DNA from: Puccinia triticina
Taxonomy: Eukaryota; Basidiomycota; Pucciniomycetes; Pucciniales; Pucciniaceae
Assembly (NCBI RefSeq): GCF_026914185.1
Contig: NC_070558.1
Location: 5,837,501 to 5,901,500 of the forward strand
Reading direction: 5' to 3'
DNA: 64,000 bases
The translations under genes and the position numbers were made by a program. Shown here one piece after another: positions 11,762 through 24,725 of this stretch. The notes beneath the pieces were generated by a model, which saw only the letters and a list, made by a program, of their open reading frames with translations, ran no database searches and had not been told where the DNA came from. Each line of letters begins with the position of its first letter. Within the stretch, counting starts at the first letter, position 1.

Positions 11762-13805
11762 GAAGGGTGCAAAAGTTTGTATCCGTCTTCTCAGTCTCCG
11801 GCCCAGTCGCTCATGCCGCACGTGCGGCAGGCGCTGCCATTTCTGAGTTAGTTAGTGGGTCCAAGTCTACAAGGAAACAAGTTGGCCTAGCCGACAAAAG
11901 GGGAGTGGGAATGGACCCCCCCCCCCCTGCTAGCCCGTGCACCCACGCAGCCAAACCTAGCCCCCCACACTCACACGTTAGGGGGTCTGGGTAGCTGCTC
12001 TGCAGACCGTCTGCTAAGGGCTTGCCTATGAAAGGGGGGGGCTTCACTACCCTACCCCAGCACCCCACCAGAGGCATCTCTTAATTTGATTTTTTTTGCT
12101 CTGATACATTTGTGAAACCCCCACCAGCCCATTAAACCCCTCCAGCGCCTCAAATCTCCCCCAGAGCATCATACCCTTTATTGCCTAATTGGATTTTCAT
12201 TGTTGATAATAAACTTGTAATATCCCAGCCACCCACCAGACATGCCCTTGATACCCCTGCCCCCCCCCCCCCCCCCCCTCACTTTTACACCACCTCACCC
12301 CCCAGACACAAGGTGCAATATTGTGGGAAATTGAATTTCTTTGTTCAAAAGCTGAAGAGGTAAATTACTCCTTCCTCTTTGACTTCCCCATTCCACTGAC
12401 TTCATATGTGCTCTGATCAATGTAGCCTGGTGGATGATCAATCAGCCATTGAGTGGGACGCCACAGACCCTCACCTACTCCACGTTAAGGACAAGACGCT
12501 GCTTGATACACTGCTCAAAGGCCTTTTTGCGGAGTAGAAGAAACCATACGCAAGATTCCACACCGGATGCAGACGTATGGATTTGTTGTAGTTATACAAT
12601 CAGACACAAACAACTGGAACCACGAAAGGGTCACTTTCTTTCACCAAAACCTCAACTGGGACGGCCCCTCATTTTGGAACAGGATTTGGCACACTCCTCA
12701 CTCTTCTTGCCGCACTTGATTTTTTATCTGTTTTTACCTGTGATTCCTCCTGTTTTCTTTTGAACCTTTCACTCCTGTGACTTTATCTATCATTCCCTGT
12801 GGGACCTTAATTTCTTTTGTTGAGTTTCAACCCTTTCTGCCTGCACTTTACTTTTTATGCTTTTTCTGTATTATGTGCATCTTTCAGATTGCCCCTTTAC
12901 GTACATGGGGCAGTTGGCATAGCTTGGAAGCAGTAATTGTCCTGCTTCCACTAATGAAGCCGACCATCCTTCCTCACAAAACCCCAACTGCCCTGCATTT
13001 GCATGGCAGCCCAACTCCTATTAACGGAGTGTGCTTTGGCACACTCCTAATAACGGAGTGTGCTTTGGCACACTCCTAATAACGGAGTGTGCTTTGGCAC
13101 ACTCCTAATAACGGAGTGTGCTTTGGCACACTCCTAATAACGGAGTGTGCTTTGGCACACTCCTAATAACGGAGTGTGCTTTGGCACACTCCTAATAACG
13201 GAGTGTGCTTTGGCACACTCCTAATAACGGAGTGTGCTTTGGCACACTCCTAATAACGGAGTGTGCTTTGGCACACTCCTAATAACGGAGTGTGCTTTGG
13301 CACACTCCTAATAACGGAGTGTGCTTTGGCACACTCCTAATAACGGAGTGTGCTTTGGCACACTCCTAATAACGGAGTGTGCTTTGGCACACTCCTAATA
13401 ACGGAGTGTGCTTTGGCACACTCCTAATAACGGAGTGTGCTTTGGCACACTCCTAATAACGGAGTGTGCTTTGGCACACTCCTAATAACGGAGTGTGCTT
13501 TGGCACACTCCTAATAACGGAGTGTGCTTTGGCACACTCCTAATAACGGAGTGTGCTTTGGCACACTCCTAATAACGGAGTGTGCTTTGGCACACTCCTA
13601 ATAACGGAGTGTGCTTTGGCACACTCCTAATAACGGAGTGTGCTTTGGCACACTCCTAATAACGGAGTGTGCTTTGGCACACTCCTAATAACGGAGTGTG
13701 CTTTGGCACACTCCTAATAACGGAGTGTGCTTTGGCACACTCCTAATAACGGAGTGTGCTTTGGCATATTCCTAATAACGGAGTGTGCTTTGGCACACTC
13801 CTATT
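11762..13805. repeat. tandem segmental duplication, copy 1 (uninterrupted)
   Basis: This ~2.04-kb segment, starting GAAGGGTGCAAA, is repeated directly from 13805-13806 onward. It ends with hairpin array A. No gene is evident; the open frames are short and low complexity. At 12545-12565 it carries the intact sequence that is split by a copia element in copy 2, so it preserves the empty site. Confidence 0.88.
13025..13803 (+). repeat. 29-bp hairpin satellite, array A (27 units)
   Basis: The unit has a 9-bp arm GGAGTGTGC, a loop TTTG, the complementary arm GCACACTCC and a 7-nt linker TAATAAC, giving a 29-bp period. Unit starts run from 13025 to 13779, which gives 27 copies, almost all identical. 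One unit near 13766 has a degraded arm. Arms of neighbouring units can also pair across the linker. Confidence 0.97.
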
Positions 13806-14595
13806 GAAGGGTGCAAAGGTTTGTATCCGTCTTCTCAGTCTCCGGCCCAGTCGCTCATGCTGCACGTGCGGCAGGCGCTGCCATTTCCGAGTTAGTTAGT
13901 GGGTCCAAGTCTACAAGGAAACGAGTTGGCCTAGCCGACAAAAGGGGAGTGGGAATGGACCCCCCCCCCCCTGCTAGCCCGTGCACCCACGCAGCCAAAC
14001 CTAGCCCCCCACACTCACACGTTAGGGGGTCTGGGTAGCCGCTCTGCAGACCGTCTACTAAGGGCTTGCCTATGAAAGGGGGGGGGGCTTCACTACCCTA
14101 CCCCAGCACCCCAACAGAGGCATCTCTTAATTTGATTTTTTTTGCTCTGATACATTTGTGAAACCCCCACCAGACAATTAAACCCCTCCAGCGCCTCAAA
14201 TCTCCCCCAGAGAATCATACCCTTTATTGCCTAATTGGATTTTCATTGTTGATAATAAATTTGTAATATCCCAGCCACCCACCAGACATGCCCTTGATAC
14301 CCCTGCCCCCCCTCACTTGTACACCACCTCACCCCCCAAACACAAGGTGCAATACCGTGGGAAATTGAATGTCTTTGTTCAAAAGCTGAAGAGGTAAATT
14401 ACTCCTTCCTCTTTGACTTCCCCATTCCACTGACTTACACATATGTGCTCTGATCAATGTAGCCTGGTGGATGATCAATCAGCCATTGAGTGGGACGCCA
14501 CAGACCCTCACCTACTCCACGTTAAGAACAAGACACTGCTTGCTACGCTGCTCAAAGGCCTTTTTAAGGAGCAGAAGAAACCATACGCATGATTC

Positions 14596-15112
14596 TGATA
14601 AACTTTGGCTAAATAGAATTTGAATGTTTAGTAAGAAAAACAATGGAAAAATGAGAATGAACTACAAAAGCGATTTACCTAAATAGAACAGGAACAAATC
14701 CTGATGAGAACAATAAAGATAAAATATAATATCCACCACAATCACAAACACTAGGACTGGGGCTAAGTAAATAAATAAATAGGGTTAGACTTTCTGAAAC
14801 AATGGTCAACAAGACAAAAAAGTAAGAGAAACATGAGGATAAGAACCTAGTGATTAGCCGGCCTAGATTGGTGAACTCGACAAAGGATCCGCGGATTAAG
14901 ATTCAAGATGAAAAGTTGATGAACCGCAGGATTCAATGGAGTTGTCGAGATGAGGAAAAGAACTTGGATGAACGGTCAACAGCTCCAGAAGGGGGATGGT
15001 CAAAAGCTCCAAAAATGGAGTGTTGACACTGGAGACCTTGACGTCATGGCGCACGCCCTCATTGCACATATAGAAAAAGAAATTCCGCCAGGTAAACCGC
15101 TAGAATTCAACA
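14596..15112 (-). repeat. copia-2 3' LTR
   Basis: This 517-bp LTR pairs with 19088-19608. It lacks a 4-bp insertion in the ATAAATA tract that is present in its partner. Confidence 0.92.
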
Positions 15113-15131
15113 CACCCATGCACCAAGCCCG

Positions 15132-18100
15132 TTAGGGAGGAGGCATACCAGCTCTTAACACTTGTAGTACCTTGAAAATTGATGACTGTCCAACTGATTT
15201 TGTTAGGAAGTCGGCCAACATCAAGTGTGTGCGTTTGAACACTAGACTGATTGTTTCGGCTATGATCTCCGCGCGCACAAAATGATAGCATAAATTCATG
15301 TGCTTTGTTTTGAAGGCGGAGTGATTGGCTTTTTTGTTTGCCAGCATAATTGCCCCCTGATTATCCTCGAAGATTTCAAAAGGCGAAGTGATTTGAATTT
15401 TCAAAGCAGAGTTGACGACCATTTTCAACCAGAGTAATTCTTTTGCAACTTCTGTAATGGCAATATATTCAGCTTCAGTTGAGGATAGAGAAATTGTCAA
15501 CTGTTTCTTAGAGCACCATGAGATAAGATTATCGTTCCATAGAATTAAGTACCCCGTAGTTGATTTACCGGTAATTTGACAGCTTGCCCAGCTGGCATCA
15601 ACGTAAGAAATAAAATTGGATTGATTGATTGGTGTCTTACAAAGATTTACGCCAAAATCCTTGGAGCCCTTCAGGTATTGTAAACAGTGTATTGCAGCAT
15701 TCCAATGAAGGATTCCAGGTGACTTTAGAAACTGAGAGAGACATCCAAAAGTGAATGTTATGTTGGGCCGAGTAGTTACACTTAAGTAATTTAGTGCTCC
15801 AACAAGACCGCAATATCAAACATTCAGCTTGTTGAGCTCTTTGATTTCAGACTTTGAAGCCTTCACAAGACACGAATTTGGTTTCATTGGAGTGGCCAAC
15901 GGAACAAGAGTCTCACAGCCGTATTTCAGTAGAGTTTCTTCTATGTAGTGAGTTTGCGTTAGATGAACGGATTCTGGCGATTGAGTGACCTTCATGCCCA
16001 AGAGATGCATAGCACTACCAAGATCTTTAATCTTGAAACGTTTACAAATGAGGTCTTTGAAGATTTCTGGTTCTCAACTAAAAATAGTGATATCATCAAC
16101 ATGCACGTAGGACCATGTATTAGATGACCAGAAAACGCAGGGCTCGGCATAAATTTGGTTGAATCCAACAGACAAAAGCCACAAGGAAAGCGTAAGATGC
16201 CATTCCTTGGGAGCTTGTTTAAGTCCATAAAGCGCCTTTTTCAACAATAAAATTTTGCCGGGTGGTACATTGAATCCTTGAGGAGGATTAAGCGTGATCC
16301 GTTCTCGTATAGGAGCGTTGAGAAAAGCACACTTCACATCAATCTGATGGAACTGAAGATCATTTTGAAGAGCAAAGGTGATGAGTACTTGTAATGAGAC
16401 TAGTTTCCCCATTGTTGCAAAGGTGAAGCAATAGTCTTTACCAAAAACTTCTTTAAAGCCTTGGACGCAGATTCTTGCTTTATATTCCTCAGACTGATTT
16501 GAGGATTCTGGTTTGATTTTAAAAACCCAGGTGCAATTTAGAGGTTTATCTTTGGAGCTTTTATCGATTACGTCCCAAACATCATAACTCTCCATGTTTG
16601 TCTTTTCTTTGTAGAGAGCCATCATCCATTTTTCTTTGTCCGCTCTTTCCATAACTTCATCGTAGGATAATGTCTCATTTTCGCAAGACATTTGGCGTTG
16701 TTTGTTGTTACCCCCCCTCCAACGATGAGAAAAAATATTTTCAGATGATATATCTCCGATGATTTCATTTGAAGGACAAACGTCATCTTCAGAAATTGAG
16801 CGTAAGACTTCTTGATCCGGATAAGGCTCAAAGATTTCTTCAGTTTCTTCATCCAAATCTGGAATGATTTCAAAAGGATTAAAGAAGAAACTGGACTGAT
16901 CCAGACTTTCTTTTGCCAGCGAAGGGAAAACAGTTTCGTCGAACACTACATTTCTGCTAGTGCAAAAGGTTTTTGATTCTATTCTGACAAAACAATAGGT
17001 TGAGAAGTCGTTTGCGTAACCTAGAAAGATAGCTTTCTCTGATCTGGGATTGAGTTTATTGACACGCAAGGCCTCAGGAATTAATAGGTATCCCAAACAC
17101 CCGAATGGACAAAGTTAGATCTAGAGAGATCTGGCTTCTTATTTAAGAAGGATTCGTACGGTATTTTGAAGTCCCACATGCTTGAAGGCAATGGGTTACA
17201 TAGGTCTGTAGCCGTTACTATGGCTTCTGCCCAAAAAAAAGGGGACAGGTTTGCCTGAGCAAAAAGACACCTTGATTTATCTAGGATTGCACAATTGGAA
17301 CGTTTGGCAACCCCGTTATTTTCAGGTGTGTAGGCAGGCGCAAAGTGTTGACTAATGCCACGGTTTTGGCAAAATTCTTCAAAGAAAATATTCCTGAATT
17401 TGCCGCCGTTATCAGAAACGATGCGCTTGACCGTCTTGCCTGTTTGATTTTCGGCCCAAAGAACAAATTCTTTGAACTTGTTTAGGGTTTTGGACTTATG
17501 TTTTAAGAGCTTGACACTCTTAAATCCAGACTGTTGATCAACAATTGTCAGGAAGTATTGAGCACCAGCAACTGACCGAGTTTGGAATGGTCCAACCAAA
17601 TCTAGGTGTATAGCTTCCAGAATCTTGGATGTTGGAGTAAAGGAGCCCTTGAACGGCTTCTTCACTCCTTTACACATCTTGCAAGTTTTGCAATTGGTAT
17701 CCTCACAAGACGGTATGATCCGTTTAAGGTAAGAGAAACTGGGATGTCCAAGTCTTGCGTGCCAGTCAAGAGGTTTGACGGCCGAGTTGTACAAGGAAAC
17801 AGATGATTTCATTTCAAAGGGATTCGATAACTCTAAGATGTTGTTGTTAATGGTACTGGAGAAACTAAATTTCTCATTGAAGTTAATTTTAAAGCTACTC
17901 AAATCTTTAGAGAGAGAAGTGATTTTATTAAATAGTTGATTCATAGAAATTAATGGTCTATGAAGAGTGGGGGCGTAGAGAACATTGTCGAGCTTAACAC
18001 AAGCTCCAGAGTCGTCCAAAATTATAACCTCCCCAAGAGCGATAGCGTTTACTTGATGGTTTTGATTACCCGTGTAAATTTTTACATCGACGTCCTTGAG

Positions 18101-18956
18101 TTTTGTAAACATGGTCAAATCGTTAATCATGTGATGAGATGCCCCCAAATCAAGAACGGGAGAGGAGCCACCGTTTGACAAATTGTTGATAAACGCCGAC
18201 GCTTTGATTACATCGTACTCATTATCGATAGAATTGTTGTCGGAAGCTTCAGCCAAGACCAAATGAGCCTCTGGATCGGCCGGTCTTAATGCGTCTCGCT
18301 TGGCAGCTGACAAATTGAAACATCACCAAGCGGGATGATAAGCCAATGGATTATGCTTCCCGGGAGAGCACGGATGAGCGGGTTTTGGTCTTTTGGATTT
18401 ATTGGCAGCTTTGGACTTATAGGCAGAAACTGAATCCTTTTTGACTTTGACGCTTGATTTGGTTTTAAAGGTGGAGGCTACAACTCGTGTTTCTTTCATG
18501 TACACAAGTTCTTGAAGCTTTTGTAGAGTACGGCTAGGAAAGAAGATTACCGACTCGTTTAAGATAAGATTGTCGACCACGTTCCAATAATCTATAGTTA
18601 ATTTCCCAAGGACTGAAATCGAGATGATGTCATCGGGAATTCCAAGTTGGACAATGGCGAATTCACGAATCATCTTTTGGCAGTCGAGGAGATAGTTCTT
18701 TAAGTCCCCACCATACTTGTATTGCATAAATTTTAGCCAGATTTGAGCTTTGTTATTGACCAAAGATGAGGATAGCAGTCCAAATCTCCTTGGGCTTGTC
18801 CTTGTTTTTGGTTGTCACAACGGCTTGTAACCCAACCTCACTGAGATGACTGATGAGGATGTTTGCGCAAGATTTGACCTTTTTCTTGCTAGGAGCCAAA
18901 GTGCCTTCACCCGTGACGACTTCCCAAAGGTCCTTACTTTTTAGGTATGTTCTCAT
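15132..18956 (-). pseudogene. copia-2 Gag-Pol remains, several frameshifts and stops
   Basis: Fragments run downstream in the order: gag (18956-18323, in two frames); protease and integrase (18313-17081); integrase tail and RT (17096-16074); RT tail (16228-15637 in three pieces); RNase H (15500-15132, with ATISLSSTEAEY-like and EDNQGAIMLA motifs). The RT motif HVDD is kept. The protease reads D-L-G instead of D-S-G, and the integrase glutamate is Lys in NNGVAKRSN. A TGA follows the RT block at about 16074. At least five breaks separate the pieces, so the copy is inactive. Confidence 0.9.
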
Positions 18957-19087
18957 TCTTATTGACCACGTCGGGTAATTGAGATCATTGAGTTTTCCGA
19001 TCGAAGATCAGCTGGATTTATCCTTGACATCTACGTCCGACATATTGTGGTTCGTTCCTGTTCTTCGGAGCTACCGTACTGATAATG

Positions 19088-19608
19088 TGATAAACTTTGG
19101 CTAAATAGAATTTGAATTTTTAGTAAGAAAAACAATGGAAAAATGAGAATGAACTACAAAAGAGATTTACCTAGATAGAACAGGAACAAATCCTGATGAG
19201 AACAATAAAGATAAAATATAATATCCACCACAATCACAAACACTAGGACTGGGGCTAAGTAAATAAATACATAAATAGGGTTAGACTTTCTGAAACAATG
19301 GTCAACAAGACAAAAAAGTAAGAGAAACATGAGGATAAGAACCTAGTGATTAGCCGGCCTAGATTGGTGACCTCGATGAAGGGTCCGCGGATTAAGATTG
19401 AAGATGAAAAGTTGATGAACCGCAGGATTTGATGGAGTTCTCGAGATGAGGAAAAGAACTCGGATGAATGGTCAACAGCTCCAGAAGGGGGATGGTCAAC
19501 AGCTCCAAAAATGGAGTGTTGACACTGGAGACCTTGACGTCATGGCGCACGCCCTTGTTGCACATATAGAAAAAGAAATTCCGCCAGGTAAACCGCTAGA
19601 ATTCAACA
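19088..19608 (-). repeat. copia-2 5' LTR
   Basis: This 521-bp LTR is followed by target duplication GATTC at 19609-19613. I did not recognise a standard primer-binding site next to it. Confidence 0.92.
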
Positions 19609-20080
19609 GATTCCACACCAGGATGCAGACGTATGGATTTGTGGTAGTTATGCAATGAGACACAAACAACTGGAATCACGAAAGGGTCACTTTCTTTCAC
19701 CAAAACCTCAACTGGGACAAACCCTCATCTTGGAACAGGATTTGGCACACTCCTCACTCTTCTTGCCGCACTTGATTTTTTATCTGTTTTTACCTGTGAT
19801 CCCTCCTGTTGTCTTTTGAACCTTTCACTCCTGTGACTTTATCTATCATTCCCTGTGGGACCTTAATTTCTTTTGTTGAGTTTCAACCCTTTCTGCCTGC
19901 ACTTTACTTTTTATGCTTTTTCTATATTATGTGCATCTTTCAGATTGCCCCTTTACGTACATGGGGCAGTTGGCATAGCTTGGAAGCAGTGATTGTCCTG
20001 CTTCCACTAATGAAGCAAACCATCCTTCCTCACAAAACCCCAACTGCCCTGCATTTGCATGGCAGCCCAACTCCTATTAA

Positions 20081-20770
20081 CGGAGTGTGCTTTGGCACAC
20101 TCCTAATAACGGAGTGTGCTTTGGCACACTCCTAATAACGGAGTGTGCTTTGGCACACTCCTAATAACGGAGTGTGCTTTGGCACACTCCTAATAACGGA
20201 GTGTGCTTTGGCACACTCCTAATAACGGAGTGTGCTTTGGCACACTCCTAATAACGGAGTGTGCTTTGGCACACTCCTAATAACGGAGTGTGCTTTGGCA
20301 CACTCCTAATAACGGAGTGTGCTTTGGCACACTCCTAATAACGGAGTGTGCTTTGGCACACTCCTAATAACGGAGTGTGCTTTGGCACACTCCTAATAAC
20401 GGAGTGTGCTTTGGCACACTCCTAATAACGGAGTGTGCTTTGGCACACTCCTAATAACGGAGTGTGCTTTGGCACACTCCTAATAACGGAGTGTGCTTTG
20501 GCACACTCCTAATAACGGAGTGTGCTTTGGCACACTCCTAATAACGGAGTGTGCTTTGGCACACTCCTAATAACGGAGTGTGCTTTGGCACACTCCTAAT
20601 AACGGAGTGTGCTTTGGCACACTCCTAATAACGGAGTGTGCTTTGGCACACTCCTAATAACGGAGTGTGCTTTGGCACACTCCTAATAACGGAGTGTGCT
20701 TTGGCACACTCCTAATAACGGAGTGTGCTTTGGCACACTCCTAATAACGGAGTGTGCTTTGGCACACTCC
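20081..20770 (+). repeat. 29-bp hairpin satellite, array B (24 units)
   Basis: The unit is the same as in array A, with starts from 20081 to 20748. It is the tail of duplication copy 2. Confidence 0.97.
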
Positions 20771-20784
20771 TATTACAGAGTGTG

Positions 20785-21620
20785 TATTACAAGGGCTTTG
20801 GCAAATTACACTTGCTTGCAGAATCTTTGGTCAATTCTTTCAATCAATACATCAAGCTCAAGCCCACTCATGATACCAACCCAGCCATTGCCTCCCAAAA
20901 CAACTTCATGGACAGTGGAAGCTACATGCTTGGAAAGATCAAGGTTCTTGAGCCAGGCACCTGTGGATCTGGTTCAACCTCAAAATACGGAGAAGTCCTA
21001 ATCATCTTGGAGAAGAAGATCAGGGAGACTCTGATGTATTGCCTGATGATGCAGCAGTCAAATTTCACCAAGCAAATTGAATTGGGCATCTACAAGAAGA
21101 TTGAACCCAATCCGGATGCTTTGGTGTCCATGATCAAAGATGTCAGAAGGTGATTGGGGCCGCAGCCTTTTCCAGCATGGCAATACCCATGCAAAATTAA
21201 TAGCTGAGATCAAGGATTGGGGCAAGCAACATCTGGAGATGTTTGGTTCAATGGCCACATTCTTCCTGTATGGTGCGGCTGGATGGTGATTTTGCCTGGA
21301 CAACAACCACCACTTCAATTCAAAGGACATCTGGTCCTTTACCAAATTGGCTCAGAAACAGGCAAGGCAGCTCTATCCTGGTGGCCTTCATACCCAGAGA
21401 CGTGGCAAAGATACTCCATGGTATACTATAGACAGCTTTGTGCGGTGGCTCTTGTGTAGGGCCAAGTTTCACCAGGTCAACACCAACGTGGATCACATGA
21501 AGGAGACAACAAAGTTCTGGGATCAATATCTGACACAATCCAACATTGCTTGATTTACCTTTGAAGACATTATGGCCAAGACTCTCCAATCTGAGCCCAC
21601 TTTGACCCTGACTTGAAGTA
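20785..21620 (+). pseudogene. remnant of an unrecognised protein-coding repeat
   Basis: Right after array B a plus-strand frame to 21153 reads like ordered protein: LHLLAESLVNSFNQY near its start and IELGIYKKIEPNPDALVSMI near its end. It stops at 21151-21153. Protein-like pieces follow in shifted frames to about 21620, for example KDWGKQHLEMFGSM and GHLVLYQIGSETGKAALSWW. I do not recognise the family. The mixture of frames suggests a decayed copy of a gene or transposon protein. Single hairpin-satellite units at 21705-21790 follow it. Confidence 0.4.
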
Positions 21621-21850
21621 GCCAACCTGCTCGACTGGTAAAACTGGACGACAAGGAGGAGGCTGAATTGGCAGCAGCCATGGAGGGGCTCCTTGAATTA
21701 CGGAGTTTGCTTTGGCACACTCCTAGAAAGGAGGCCAAAGCACACTCCTATTACGGAGTGTGCTTTGGCACACTCCTATTACAGAGTGTGCCAGTGGGTG
21801 GAGTGGCAGCCAGGGGTGGGCTGGCGCCAAGTGGGTTGCTGCTGCATATT

Positions 21851-21939
21851 TGTGAGCCTGAGTCTCTATAGTGACAGCAGGACACAAGAGAAAAGGGGGG
21901 AATATTTGGATTTCTTTGGATAAAGAAAATACAAATATA

Positions 21940-21970
<31 letters not shown>

Positions 21971-22821
21971 CTGAGCAGATTCAATATTAAGAAGATATTC
22001 AAAGTTATTCTGGTGGGAATGCGCGTCCACTGGCAATGCTACCTCTTTAGAAGAGTGCTGCCAAGCTGTTCTAGAGAGTGCAACAGCCTCCTCTCACCAA
22101 AGAAACGTGGAGGGCCTCTGGATTTGACAAGTTTAATCCAGCCACAATTTTTTAGCTTCCTTCTGGATAGTCAAGGTTCTTTAAAGGGAAACTTATGTGG
22201 TTTTTTTGTTACAAAAACCACAGAAAAAGAAGGATACGATGCAGCAGAATCCTTAGGTTGATGATGTCAAGATAGATGCAGACCTGTGATCAAAGATTAG
22301 GCAAAAGCAAGCAGAAGGAGAGAGCAATCAAGAGACACAGAGTTCTACCTCTGAGATAGTCAAGGTTCAGTGAAAGAGTGATACTTACTGTCAATATCCC
22401 AGGCGCCTGTGAAGGTAGACATATTGGGAGTGTGGTATCCTCTTTGGTGGTGATCCTGGGCTTACTGGGGGTGTGGTTCTGGGTGTCTGAAGTCTGTGAA
22501 TCCTCCAGCTGCATGGGGGATCCTGACTTCAAAAATTTTCAAAGTTGGATGACATAATCACACATGTACATGTGGTTTGGAGCGCCTGGTAGCGCTTACA
22601 CGTCATGGCTGTGCATGTGTGCCACAACTCAAGAACTCTATGAAGGAGTAGAGTTATTGGAAAGTGGTAAGTTGAAACTAGGGTTAAGATTACATAAGAA
22701 AACAGAATCTGAATTCAAATGAAGGTTAAACCTTAAGGTAAAAAAGATACAAAGTAATTTAGATATAATGGAGTAGAAAAAGGCAGACTTTAGGCCAGCT
22801 GCACTGGCTCTCAGGCTGACA
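21851..22821. mobile_element. solo LTR, family S1, copy 2
   Basis: It starts TGTGAGCCTG and ends CTCAGGCTGACA, with target duplication ATATT at 21846-21850 and 22822-22826. It is homologous to 10680-11693 throughout, but shorter (971 versus 1014 bp) through contraction of an internal repeat. A GA microsatellite lies at about 21942-21970. Confidence 0.9.
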
Positions 22822-23858
22822 ATATTGGTGAGATGAGCATCCGCTTGCTCCAGCTGAGAAGCCCCCCGTCAAGGCAAGCAGCTCAAGGCGCTGGAAGACT
22901 TGAAACAAAGCAAAGTGCCCCGTCTATGTACACCATTCTACCCACCCAGTTATAATCTCTTCGGCTTTCCCGCAACAATTACTCCAGTACACGCGCTTTC
23001 TGTTGACGTGTCACATGTGTTTCCTTTGTTTTCTTTGTTTTTCAGTATGCTTTCCACCTTGTCATCTTTTCTTTCTCATTTCACAGTCTGTGACACTCTA
23101 TCTTGTATGTAGACTAGGTCAGTGGGCCAGGCACGGAAACTCTCTTCTTCATCCTTTCCGCATACTGTCCCTCCTGGCCTAGGTCAGTCTCTCTGTTTCT
23201 CTCTTTCCTTTCCTTCTCTTTTCTTCTCTCATTGTGCAATGAACTGATCCTTTCCGCGTACTGTCCCTCCTGGCCTAGTTCATTGCAACACTTTCGACCT
23301 GCCCGCCACGGGCGTCAGCAAGCAGGGCCACTCAGCACGTTGTCCCTGATCCTTGCGGCTTGCCGGGAGGTGATTTTGGGCAAGATCCCTGTGAGCAGAA
23401 GGAAAGTGCAGCGGAAAGCGTCCAAGTGCCCGCTGCAGGATGTTGGTTGCCCTTAAAGCACACACCTTTCCTGCTTCCTCTGGCCGGAGGTGAGGAGTTG
23501 ATGCAGCGCATCATCCACATAAATAGGGAGGTGATGTGGCAAGTGCCTCCCATCCCCTCCTCATCCGTCTTTCCCCTCCAATTTGCATATTTTGCACTGC
23601 TTCACCCTCCATATCCCGTCCTCCCGGACGTTCCCCATCCCTTCCGTGTGTTTCAAACCACTAGTACATCCACCTCTTTCTGGCCCTCAAACGCGACTGT
23701 AGGTCTTGATTATGAGATGCTGGCACCAGGAAAAAAAAAGTAGTCACTTCATGGCAAGTGACATGATGCAGCTTTGTTTTCAGCTGCAATGCTGCTCCTC
23801 TCCACCAGCACATCTACGGCTCACAGGACAGGTGTCAGGATCAAAGCACTCAATGTGA
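22822..23858. other. intergenic, no gene recognised
   Basis: I see nothing that I can support as a gene. A ~40-bp direct repeat containing ACTGTCCCTCCTGGCCTAG occurs at about 23149 and 23246, separated by a pyrimidine-rich tract. Confidence 0.4.
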
Positions 23859-24545
23859 CAAAACCAGATGATGCTCAGCTTTGGCCCTGGCCCAGCTGAT
23901 GCTCAGCTTTTACCCTGGTTCAGCTGATGCTCAGCCTTGGCTGTAGCTCAGCTGATTCTCAGCCTTGGCTGTAGCTCAGCTGATGCTCAGCCTTGGCTTT
24001 AACTCAGCTGATGCTCAGCCTTGGCCATAGCTCAGCTGATGCTCAGCCTTGGCCGTAGCTCAGCTGATGCTCAGCCTTGGCCGTAGCTCAGCTGATGCTC
24101 AGCCTTGGCTGTAGCTCAGCTGTTCATGCTCAGCCTTGGCTGTAGCTCAGCTGATGCTCAGCTTTGGCCCTAGCCTAGCTGATTTTCAGCTCTGGTCCTG
24201 TCCAAGCTGATTCCCATTTTTTTCCCTGGTCTGGCTCGGCTGATCCTCAGAAAGCTGAGCATCAGCTGGCCAGCTTGCCCAGGACTGGGTCAAAGCTGAG
24301 CATCAGCTGGGACAGGACTAGGAAAAGGCTGAGCAAGGATAGGTAAAAAGCTTAGCATCAGCTGCATGACCAGGACTAGTATAAAGCTGAGCATCACCTG
24401 GGCTAGGACTTATCAAAAGGCTTTATTCAAATTCTGAGAGTGAGCTGCGTGAAAAAGCTGAGTATGAGCTGAGCAACAAAGCTGAGTATGAGCTGAGCAA
24501 TAAAGCTGAGTATGAGCTGGGTACCAAAGCTGAGTATCAGCTGGA
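23859..24545. repeat. ~28-bp AGCTGATGCTCAGC minisatellite in two opposed arms
   Basis: From about 23870 to 24245 the unit CAGCTGATGCTCAGCC plus TTGGC.GTAGCT is repeated about a dozen times. From about 24248 to 24545 the reverse complement (AAAGCTGAGCATCAGCTGG) is repeated with longer, more varied spacers. The two halves could pair in a single RNA or extruded DNA strand. Confidence 0.8.
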
Positions 24546-24725
24546 CAGAACTGAGGATCAGTTGGGCTCATCAAAAACGAAACAGGACCTCCTTGGGAAA
24601 TTTTGGAAGTTGAAGGGATTGTTGGGAGATTGGGGTAGATAGTGGATAGATATTGGATAGATGGTGGGTAGCAGGCTGGAGCTGGTGTGATGTCACTTTT
24701 CATCAACTGACTATTTTATTTTCCT

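Larger units (their letters stand above)
14596..19608 (-). mobile_element. Ty1/copia retrotransposon, degenerate (copia-2)
   Basis: LTRs at 14596-15112 (517 bp) and 19088-19608 (521 bp) begin TGATAAACTTTGG and end GAATTCAACA. The flanking target duplication is GATTC (14591-14595 and 19609-19613). By eye the LTRs differ at about 20 positions plus a 4-bp indel, so this insertion is older than copia-1. Coding is on the minus strand. Confidence 0.94.
13806..20772. repeat. tandem segmental duplication, copy 2 (split by copia-2)
   Basis: 13806-14595 repeats 11762-12553, and 19609-20772 repeats 12554-13805. The join is interrupted by the 5.0-kb copia-2 element. Small differences are a handful of substitutions, a shorter C-tract and an array of 24 rather than 27 units. 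The duplication therefore predates the copia insertion. Confidence 0.88.
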
